Of a stretch of DNA of 64,000 nt, positions 57,423-64,000 are shown piece by piece. The number at the start of each line of letters is the position of its first letter. Positions within the stretch are counted from its first letter, which is position 1. Made by a program: the position numbers and the translations under genes. The notes beneath the pieces were generated by a model. It was not told where the DNA came from and searched no databases. It saw nothing but the letters and a program-made list of their open reading frames with translations. Where the stretch lies: the NCBI GenBank assembly GCA_040877935.1, contig JBBDNB010000043.1, forward strand, positions 152,109-216,108, given 5' to 3'. Source of the stretch: Chitinophagales bacterium (GTDB lineage Bacteria > Bacteroidota > Bacteroidia > Chitinophagales > CAIOSU01).

Positions 57423-58879
57423 CCGGCTGCATTTTTTTGCAAAAACCAATTTTCGAAATCCTCTACCAGGCTGTTGACACTTTTACTTTCGAGTTTTGTG
57501 TATAAATCACCCGTTGGGGATTCAAGGATTAGGGTATAAAAATCAACCTCACCATTGCGATCTTTCAATACTTCATTGATGTGGTTTAATTTTTCATCAA
57601 TCAGCGTTAATTTCTGTTTCTTTTGTTCTTCGCCTTCGTTGAAATGGGTATAAATAAAATTATTAAGTTTCTTCATTACCGCTGATTTTGCATCAACAGG
57701 AGCGGGATTGCTTTCTTTTATTTTTTCAATTTTCTCCCTTTCTTCCGCCTCTTTCCACCAGTTTTTAATTTGCACATTTACCAGGTTGTCATATAGGCCA
57801 ATATTGTAAGTTGTTATAGAAGAATAATTGTATTCCGATTCGAATTCTACTTTGCTCAGCGTCTCATATACTTCCTTGAGCTCATTTGCCGGCAATGCCC
57901 ATATGGACCAGTCAGCGGGGCGGTGAATGGTATTGAACCAAAGATTGAGATTGTGTTTGTTTACAAATCTTACAAATTCGGGCATTTCATGCCAATTGTT
58001 GCGCATAGGATTCACCATGATGCACATGGTGCGGTTGTTGGTTTTGGTATATTCCCTAAAATGCTCAAAATTTTCCATCACCCGCTTAAATTGTGCATTT
58101 ACACGAACTTCCTCGTATATATCGGCAGTAAGTGAATCCAGCGAAAGGTTGATATGGATATTCAAGCGATTGAGCCAGGATTTTACTTTGTTGTTGTAGA
58201 TGGTACCATTGGTGGCAATCACAATTTTCAAACCCGGATTTAACTTTTCGATTTTCTCAAAAAGCGTATAAACCAGGGGAATCAAAAAAGGCTCCCCTCC
58301 ATTGAATCTGATTTCTTCAAGATGCGGAATGAACTCTTCCAGTTGATCGGCAAATTTATCATCATAGGGACTTTCTAATGGCGGAAGGTTTTCCCGATTC
58401 TTGCGAATGGAAGAAGAGAGTTCGCCAATACACATCACACATTCCAGGTTGCAGGTATTGGCCACTTCCAGCTCCATCATAGTTGGGTATTCCTTAATTT
58501 TATTGATGTCGTATGCACGCGCTAAAACAGAAGTGTGGTTGCCTGTTTGAAGGTTTTTCAGGCATACATTGCATTTGTGAGTAAGGTCGTAGTTTTTGAG
58601 TTTATTTCGAAGGGTCTGAAATTTCTCGCCAAACCATATTTCACGAACTGATTTTTCAGGATAGGAGTCAGGATCTAAAAAAGTCAACCAACAGGGCGCG
58701 CAATCGCCATGCACATTGAAGTACATGTTTGAAAAAGGAGCATGACAGATATGTGTGGAATTAGGCTTCTTACGTGCAGCATTGTATTCAGCCACAGTTT
58801 TTGCCGGCAATCCCGGTCCTGACTGTTTTCGTGCAGTACTGTTTATTTTGCTTAAAAGGTTTACAATTTGTTCTTTCAT
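57416..58879 (-). CDS. Radical SAM enzyme with N-terminal SPASM/twitch-like domain, copy 2
   Basis: A 487-residue protein. N-terminal cysteines are C45, C60, C63 and C103xxC106 (CHAPFSNMYF, HKCNVC); the core motif CNLECVMC has C143, C147 and C150, followed by RFNGGEPFLIPL. It shares SSIRKNRE.LPPLESPYDD with copies 1 and 3, so the three arose by duplication. A helical charged C-terminal part follows. It reads toward copy 1 and overlaps its end by seven bases. Confidence 0.88.
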   Translation of the reverse strand: MKEQIVNLLSKINSTARKQSGPGLPAKTVAEYNAARKKPNSTHICHAPFSNMYFNVHGDCAPCWLTFLDPDSYPEKSVREIWFGEKFQTLRNKLKNYDLTHKCNVCLKNLQTGNHTSVLARAYDINKIKEYPTMMELEVANTCNLECVMCIGELSSSIRKNRENLPPLESPYDDKFADQLEEFIPHLEEIRFNGGEPFLIPLVYTLFEKIEKLNPGLKIVIATNGTIYNNKVKSWLNRLNIHINLSLDSLTADIYEEVRVNAQFKRVMENFEHFREYTKTNNRTMCIMVNPMRNNWHEMPEFVRFVNKHNLNLWFNTIHRPADWSIWALPANELKEVYETLSKVEFESEYNYSSITTYNIGLYDNLVNVQIKNWWKEAEEREKIEKIKESNPAPVDAKSAVMKKLNNFIYTHFNEGEEQKKQKLTLIDEKLNHINEVLKDRNGEVDFYTLILESPTGDLYTKLESKSVNSLVEDFENWFLQKNAAGQ

Positions 58880-58924
58880 ATATTGATATCCTTATCAATC
58901 AATGTGCTAATTATTCAATAGAAT

Positions 58925-60436
58925 TTATTCTTCAAAAACCACTTTTGGTATACTAACTTTGGCAAATTCCCTGAGTTCTTCAATGCTTTTGCTTTTGAGA
59001 GTATCAAGTGTTTCCCTGACATCGGCTTTCAGGGTCATGCCAATGATTTTTCTTTGGCTTTCTTCATCGAATGTTGCTATGGTTTGATCTAATTTTCCAA
59101 TTAATTCGTCCAGGTTATAGTCTGCAGCATCTGACATAGTAACCAATTCAGCCTTGCATTTATCGATCAGCATTTTTCTGTTTACATCTGGATCAACAGA
59201 GATGTTTTCAATTTCCTCTTTTAGTTTTTTATCATCTTCAGCTTGCCAGTCCGGGGCAAATTCATAATCACCATATCGTTTTTCCCCACTGTTTTTAAGG
59301 TAAGCATCCAAATAGGTTTTGTAATCCTGAAAACAGCGGTTGTTGTGTTTTTCTTTGGGTGTACCGGTAGGGAAAGTGAATTTATCCATCCATTCCCTGA
59401 TTTTCGCAATTTCATCATGTGGTAGTTCGAGTATTGAAAACTGAATGGGATTTTCAAGATAGCTGATATAGGCAAAAGCATCGATACTATTGCACAATTC
59501 GATGTGAGCGGGCAATTGGTCCCAGTTGTCTTTTTGAATGGTGAAACTTAGCGAAAGGTGTTTGTTTTTCCTTCGGCAAATTTCATTGAACTTGTTGATG
59601 TTTTCCAGCAGTGTCTCCTTCTCAACATTCTTGCGGATTTTTTCCAGCTTACCTTTGTCAAGTGCATCAATGGAAATGGCTACATCAAAATTGAGCTCGT
59701 TCATAAGGCGCTCTATATTTTTATTCCATAGCGTACCATTGGTAATTACAAAAAGCTCAAGTTCTGGATTCAGTTTCTGGATTTTATCCCAGATTTTATA
59801 GTACAGCGGAATCATAAAGGGTTCACCACCATAGAACTTGGCTTCTTTTAGGGTGGGAATATATTCCTCGAGCTGTTCAACAAAGGCATCGTCATAAGGG
59901 CAGGGGATAGGAGGCAGTTTGTCCCGGTTTTTTCTGATACTGGAAGAAACTTCCCCATTGCACATCTGGCATTCCAGGTTGCATTTATTGTCTATTTCAA
60001 ATTCAAATACGCGTGGATGGTCGCCATTGGTGTGTTTGTAGTATTTATCAAAAACCAGGGGTCTTAGATTTGTGAATTTTCCTTTGTCAAAGAAAAATTT
60101 GCAGTGGCGGCAGCCATACTCCAGGTCGTTGTTGCGCATGTGTCTGCGCAGCTTTTGGGCTTTTTGGCCTTCCCAAATTTCTTTTATGCTATTTTCGGGA
60201 TATTTTCCCAAAACCACATCCCTGTTGTAGGAACAGACATAAACATCGCCACTGAAGGAGAATGTAAGGCTGTTGAAGGGCAGGTAGCAAAATATCTGCT
60301 TGGCACCATCGGGTCTGAATTTGTTGAATTTAGAATATTGCTTTCTATCTAATGGTTGAAACCCAGCATCAATGGCTTTTTGGTGGTTTTTGCCTTCGTT
60401 GATCTTTGTTTTTATATCCTCGATGAGGTTGTACAT
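58925..60436 (-). CDS. Radical SAM enzyme with N-terminal SPASM/twitch-like domain, copy 3
   Basis: A 503-residue protein. The N-terminal domain has C50, C68 and C109xxC112 (IFCYLPFNSL, YGCRHC); the radical SAM motif CNLECQMC has C152, C156 and C159. FYGGEPFMIPL and ITNGTLW are the glycine-rich and strand-4 motifs. SSIRKNRDKLPPIPCPYDDAF aligns with copies 1 and 2. It lies 45 bp upstream of copy 2 on the same strand, so these are probably one operon. Confidence 0.88.
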   Translation of the reverse strand: MYNLIEDIKTKINEGKNHQKAIDAGFQPLDRKQYSKFNKFRPDGAKQIFCYLPFNSLTFSFSGDVYVCSYNRDVVLGKYPENSIKEIWEGQKAQKLRRHMRNNDLEYGCRHCKFFFDKGKFTNLRPLVFDKYYKHTNGDHPRVFEFEIDNKCNLECQMCNGEVSSSIRKNRDKLPPIPCPYDDAFVEQLEEYIPTLKEAKFYGGEPFMIPLYYKIWDKIQKLNPELELFVITNGTLWNKNIERLMNELNFDVAISIDALDKGKLEKIRKNVEKETLLENINKFNEICRRKNKHLSLSFTIQKDNWDQLPAHIELCNSIDAFAYISYLENPIQFSILELPHDEIAKIREWMDKFTFPTGTPKEKHNNRCFQDYKTYLDAYLKNSGEKRYGDYEFAPDWQAEDDKKLKEEIENISVDPDVNRKMLIDKCKAELVTMSDAADYNLDELIGKLDQTIATFDEESQRKIIGMTLKADVRETLDTLKSKSIEELREFAKVSIPKVVFEE

Positions 60437-60920
60437 GAATTTTGCTTTGACTAACTAATTTAATAAAATTTATGCTGTCAGCTTTGCAGAATATTAAATT
60501 GCAAAAACCAATTTCCTGTTCCCCGAAAATACAATCTTAAACCAAAGGAATGAATATTTCCAGCTTATTTTCGATAAGAAACAGCTTCTTTTAGGGTTTG
60601 TTACAAGCCCTTATGTCAAATTTTATATTTTTTGATGGCCCGGTTTTAAAATCTGACAATAAAATTGCAACAGGCTTTTTATTATTTTTACTCGATAATC
60701 GAGATTTAAATGCTCCGAGGTTTACCTCGTAATCAATGTGTTTTTTCCAAATGAATGCCTCGTGGGTTTGCCCCTAGGTGGTTTAATTGTAAAGAATTAA
60801 CAACAAAAAGCCAATTAAATAATTCATAAGCCGGAAATTCCTGCTTTCAATTGTTATTCAGGCAGAATTGAACTATATATGCAAAGGCAAGCACAGTGTT
60901 GCCAAGTTTAATAATTACAA
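60437..60920. other. Divergent spacer with repeat element D
   Basis: AT-rich intergenic region between two divergent radical SAM genes. It holds element D (60686-60785) and should contain both promoters. No gene or clear -7 box is seen. Confidence 0.6.
60686..60785 (+). repeat. Dispersed hairpin element, copy D (100 bp)
   Basis: It opens TTTTACTCGATAATCGAG, runs ATTTAAATGCTCCGAGGTTT with no GC module, and ends in GCCCCTAGGTGGTTTA. The second hairpin has lost a pair or two compared with copies A and B. It lies 135 bp before the radical SAM start at 60921. Confidence 0.8.
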
Positions 60921-62210
60921 ATGAATGTATCAGAATTAGTAAGGAAAATTTATTCCAGGGCTTTTGCCTCAAAGAGCAAATTGCTCAGGGAATCAGATGT
61001 ATTCTGTATGGCTCCCTGGATACAATTGCATGCGCAGACCAATGGTAAGGCCGCCCCCTGTTGTATGTCTGCCGTACACAATGGGAATGAAATCAGTGAT
61101 TTGAGGGAAAACCCCGATCTGGCTGATGCCTGGAATTCTAAAAACATGAAGCAGTTGCGGCTCAACATGCTCAAAGGCAAAAAAAGCACAATCTGCAAGC
61201 ACTGTTATGACTACGAAAAACTTGAAAAATTCAGTGAGCGTAAGCAGTATAATAAAGATTACAAAAGTTATTACTCAAGGGTAATGCATACCAATGAGGA
61301 TGGGAGCGTGGATGATAAAACAGTGCCTTTGATCGATATCAGGTTCAGCAACAAATGCAATTATAAATGCAGGATTTGCGACAGTGCATACAGTAATCTC
61401 TGGTATGAAGAGGAAAAGAAAATCGGAAAACCTACTGCTATTCCTACAGCAAAGGAAATGAAAGTGGCTTTTGATGAAGAAACTTTTTGGAAGTCGTATC
61501 AAAAGTTGCTGCCTGGTGTAAAACGCTTGCACTTTGCAGGAGGTGAGCCACTGATTATGGAGGAACATTACAAGGCACTGGATTACCTGATCTCTATTGA
61601 CAAAACGGATGTCACGCTTAGTTACAATACCAATTTCTCTACCCTTAAATACAAGCAATACGATGTAGTGGAAATGTGGAATGCTTTTGATAAAGTGGAT
61701 GTATGGGCCAGCCTGGATGATATGGGAACAAAAGGGGATTACCAACGAAAGGGACAGCGCTGGAAAAAAATTGAGGATAACATCAGGACCATACAGGAGA
61801 AATGCCCTAATGTGCTTTTTGGGGTGAATGTAACTGTGAGCATGTTGAATGTATTAAGTGTGCCTGATTTTTACAAATACATGGTTGAAAATAATTTTGT
61901 AGCACCTGAAAGAATGAATTTGTATTTGTTGTTCGATCCGGATTATTACAATATTACCAATCTAACGCCTGCCCTAAAGGATAAAGTTAGAACCAAGTAC
62001 AAAGCTTTTGATGAGGAATACCTCAGCACCATTGAGAACAATGCCAATATCCGCAATCATATGAATGCCATATTGAATTTTATGGATTCGGGTGAGGGGG
62101 AGAAACAAGAGGAGTTCAGGCACTGGATAATAGAAGTGGATAAGTTGAGAAATGAAAACTTTGAAGAGGTTTTTCCCGAGCTTAATGAAATGTTAACTTA
62201 TTCTAAGTAA
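60921..62210 (+). CDS. Radical SAM enzyme with N-terminal SPASM/twitch-like domain, copy 4
   Basis: A 429-residue protein. The N-terminal domain has C29 (CMAPWIQLH), C47-C48 (APCCM) and C92xxC95; the radical SAM motif CNYKCRIC has C146, C150 and C153, followed by HFAGGEPL. It lacks the SSIRKNRE block and the long helical tail of copies 1-3, so it is the most diverged of the four. Its stop codon TAA (62208-62210) lies inside the first bases of repeat element E. Confidence 0.87.
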   Translation: MNVSELVRKIYSRAFASKSKLLRESDVFCMAPWIQLHAQTNGKAAPCCMSAVHNGNEISDLRENPDLADAWNSKNMKQLRLNMLKGKKSTICKHCYDYEKLEKFSERKQYNKDYKSYYSRVMHTNEDGSVDDKTVPLIDIRFSNKCNYKCRICDSAYSNLWYEEEKKIGKPTAIPTAKEMKVAFDEETFWKSYQKLLPGVKRLHFAGGEPLIMEEHYKALDYLISIDKTDVTLSYNTNFSTLKYKQYDVVEMWNAFDKVDVWASLDDMGTKGDYQRKGQRWKKIEDNIRTIQEKCPNVLFGVNVTVSMLNVLSVPDFYKYMVENNFVAPERMNLYLLFDPDYYNITNLTPALKDKVRTKYKAFDEEYLSTIENNANIRNHMNAILNFMDSGEGEKQEEFRHWIIEVDKLRNENFEEVFPELNEMLTYSK

Positions 62211-62328
62211 ATAACTTCGGGGCAAGCCTTCGAGGCATTTATTTGGAAAAATACTTTTGATTATGAGGCAAGCCTCGAAGCACCCGTCTGCTTAGTCGGG
62301 CAGGTTTAAATCTCGATTATCGAGTAAA
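62207..62328 (-). repeat. Dispersed hairpin element, copy E (122 bp)
   Basis: It begins GTAAATAACTTCGGGGCAAG, supplying the radical SAM stop codon, and ends TCTCGATTATCGAGTAAA eight bases before the GTG start of the next gene. The CCTGCCCGACTAAGCAGACG module lies beside the palindrome, as in copy A. It fills the intergenic space almost entirely. Confidence 0.85.
62283..62304. repeat. GC module inside element E
   Basis: CCCGTCTGCTTAGTCGGGCA is the reverse of the module in copy A with two changes, in the same place relative to the palindrome. Confidence 0.6.
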
Positions 62329-62336
62329 TAAATAAA

Positions 62337-63581
62337 GTGAATAAGTTTTCAGATATACTCACAAAGCAGTTAAAAGTCAAGGTTCCGGTTTGGGTTTTGA
62401 TTCTAATTCCGCTAATTGCCTATTTGGTATGGGAATATTATTGGTATTCACAGGTAGGATTAAGAGTTATAAAGTGGCATACCCATTTGATGTTGTTTGC
62501 TTATGTATGGGTTTTGGTATCAGTGTTGCTTTATCTGATTTTTGCCAGGAGCTTTCCTGAAATTTTCAAAAAAATAATGCTTGGATTCACTTCTGTTTTA
62601 TTTGTACTGTTTTTGTTCGAGGTATTTCTATTGATAAGTGGTTACAACAAAACTTATTTGGAATTGGCAGGGGGTTATTATTTCAGTCCTTATGAACCGG
62701 AAAATGAGTCGCATTATCACACCTGGCCAACCAATAGCAATGAGCACTGGATTGAGAAGCCGGAATACAGGCATTGGCGCCCCACCAACACATTGGGATA
62801 TCCTGATGAAGAATGGAAATTGGCAAAAGAAAAGGGAGAAATGCGAATTTTGGCGCTTGGCGATTCATTTACCGAAGGTGATGGTGCCCCATTTGATTCG
62901 AGTTATGTGGCAATATTAAGAAATGCTTATTTTACATCTGACGACTCCATAAGCATTATGAATGCCGGTGTATGTGGAAGTGATCCTTTTTTTGATTTTG
63001 AAGCTTTGAAAGACAAATTGATTGTTTATCATCCTGATGTGATTTTGCAAACTTTGAGTGCCCAGGATTTACTTACTGATATAATCATAAGAGGTGGCGA
63101 AGAGCGTTTTGTTGAGGATGGACTGAAATTTAATAAGCCTCCGTGGTGGGAGCCAATATATGCTGTAAGCTTTTTGAGTCGTTTTTATTTCCAAAATCTG
63201 GGATATACAGAATTGTTGAGGCAAAAATATTTGACTGAGTCTGAAATTTCACTACTGAATAAAAAGCTTCTGACTTTGTTTGAGGATTATCTTGGTTTTT
63301 GTGATCAACATGATATAGATCTCGTAATCATCCTTCGGCCCGATAAGGATGAGATCATAAATAAACAGTACAATTTTGATTTTGAGAAGATATTGGCTTA
63401 TTTAAATCAAAATAAAAATGTAAAAGTCATTGACCTTCTTGATGCTTACCTGAAGTATATGGAAACTACAGATACCCATGTTGATCGTTATTTTTGGAAA
63501 TATGATGGACATCACAACTCAAGGGGTTATGAGATGATGGCCAGATGTATTTTTGAAGAGCTAAATCCAATGTTCAATTAA
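62337..63581 (+). CDS. SGNH-hydrolase-like protein with two or three N-terminal helices
   Basis: A 414-residue protein starting with GTG. Residues 15-100 hold three membrane helices (WVLILIPLIAYLVW, LMLFAYVWVLVSVLLYLIF, SVLFVLFLFEVFLLI), then an external SGNH domain with LALGDSFTEG (nucleophile S177), SAQDLL in the third-block position, and YDGHHNSRGYEMMARCI with the Asp-His pair. It differs from the triplet at 39827-44146 by its membrane part. The next gene is a close paralogue 18 bp downstream. Confidence 0.82.
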   Translation: MNKFSDILTKQLKVKVPVWVLILIPLIAYLVWEYYWYSQVGLRVIKWHTHLMLFAYVWVLVSVLLYLIFARSFPEIFKKIMLGFTSVLFVLFLFEVFLLISGYNKTYLELAGGYYFSPYEPENESHYHTWPTNSNEHWIEKPEYRHWRPTNTLGYPDEEWKLAKEKGEMRILALGDSFTEGDGAPFDSSYVAILRNAYFTSDDSISIMNAGVCGSDPFFDFEALKDKLIVYHPDVILQTLSAQDLLTDIIIRGGEERFVEDGLKFNKPPWWEPIYAVSFLSRFYFQNLGYTELLRQKYLTESEISLLNKKLLTLFEDYLGFCDQHDIDLVIILRPDKDEIINKQYNFDFEKILAYLNQNKNVKVIDLLDAYLKYMETTDTHVDRYFWKYDGHHNSRGYEMMARCIFEELNPMFN

Positions 63582-63599
63582 TACAGTCAAAAAAAGTAA

Positions 63600-64000
63600 A
63601 TGAGTATTCTCAGGACATTGCTGAACAAAAAGTTAGTATTCAGAATTCCATATTGGCTCCCTGTTATTCTTGTTTTAATATCCTATTTAACCTGGGAAAT
63701 ATATTGGTATTTTAAGATGGGGCTGGGTTTTATAAAATGGCATACGCATTTGATGCTGTATGTTTATGTTTGGGTGTTTTGTATTGGCCTACTGTATTTG
63801 TTCCGGAAAAAATTAAGTTACTTCCGTGTGGAGAAATTTATATTGGCGCTAAGTGCAGTGCTGATAAGTTTATTTTTTATTGAATTACTCCTGCACTTGA
63901 CCGAAGTAAATAAAATGAGTTCTGAGAAATACAAGGGTGCATATATCAGCCCAAATACCATTCATAGCGAATCAGAGTATCATACACATTCTACTGAAAT
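63600..64000 (+). CDS. SGNH-like membrane protein, 5' part (partial)
   Basis: An ATG at 63600 opens 133 complete codons to the right edge. The visible part is a close paralogue of the gene just upstream: WEIYWYFKMGLGFIKWHTHL aligns with WEYYWYSQVGLRVIKWHTHL, and three membrane helices are followed by SEYHTHSTE, matching SHYHTWPTN. The catalytic SGNH part must lie beyond the window. A tandem duplication is the simple explanation. Confidence 0.78.
   Translation, partial: MSILRTLLNKKLVFRIPYWLPVILVLISYLTWEIYWYFKMGLGFIKWHTHLMLYVYVWVFCIGLLYLFRKKLSYFRVEKFILALSAVLISLFFIELLLHLTEVNKMSSEKYKGAYISPNTIHSESEYHTHSTE

Noticed and set aside
30023-64000. RiPP cluster read from the many radical SAM enzymes
   Set aside because: I found no short precursor peptide gene, no peptidase-ABC exporter and no RRE-like protein next to them; glycan or lipid chemistry fits the neighbours better, though a precursor outside the window cannot be excluded.
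1-64000. tRNA, rRNA, prophage, integrase or intact insertion sequence
   Set aside because: Reading the intergenic regions by eye showed no cloverleaf with CCA-type end, no rRNA-like sequence, and no transposase or phage structural gene. A tRNAscan-SE and Infernal run would settle the RNA part.

Overview
The window is chromosomal DNA from a member of the Bacteroidota. The grounds are a secreted protein with a type IX secretion C-terminal sorting domain (7878-9899), several TAnnTTTG promoter boxes, no visible Shine-Dalgarno sequences, a DnaE with its own N-terminal proofreading exonuclease domain, an OstA/MlaD/amidase/LptD envelope block, and AT-rich sequence with several TTG and GTG starts. 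I cannot name a genus. I see no rRNA, tRNA, CRISPR array, integrase or intact transposon.

Positions 1-29 kb are mostly core genome: an SUI1-type factor, dnaE, thioredoxin, a DUF58 protein, an alpha/beta hydrolase, the T9SS cargo protein, an MsbA-like ABC exporter, a YjbQ protein, a DUF1214/DUF1254 membrane pair, rplT-rpmI, a cytochrome P450, a beta-CASP metallo-hydrolase, a thiolase, the outer-membrane block (OstA-like, MlaD, amidase and divergent LptD), a phosphoglucose/phosphomannose isomerase and lipB. A GxxExxY gene flanked by 13-bp inverted repeats and a nearly C-free spacer (29667-30022) mark the border to the accessory region.

Positions 30-64 kb form a long accessory region with a biosynthetic character. 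It holds three B12-binding-type radical SAM enzymes, four radical SAM enzymes with an N-terminal SPASM/twitch-like cysteine domain, three PhyH-type dioxygenases, an Asp/Asn beta-hydroxylase-like enzyme, six SGNH-hydrolase-like membrane-anchored proteins (three in tandem, two more in tandem at the right end, one alone), and a tight operon of nitrilase, PP-loop sugar-amidotransferase-like protein, carbamoyltransferase and PhyH oxygenase. It also carries a GT2 glycosyltransferase, a Gfo/Idh/MocA oxidoreductase, a membrane-anchored methyltransferase, a UbiA-like prenyltransferase and a two-domain GT8/GT32-like glycosyltransferase. The simplest reading is synthesis and decoration (amidation, carbamoylation, hydroxylation, acylation, radical chemistry) of a cell-surface glycan or glycolipid. 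The product is unknown, and no flippase, polymerase or export gene for it is recognisable here apart from a possible GT-C-like membrane protein.

A dispersed family of 100-122 bp hairpin-rich elements (five copies: 7764, 26604, 27786, 60686, 62207) runs through both halves. Each has a CTCGATAATCGAG palindrome at one end and GTAAA at the other. Three copies fill the whole space between neighbouring genes and overlap or supply a stop codon. A smaller GC-rich hairpin module (CCTGCCCG type) occurs inside three of them and also on its own.
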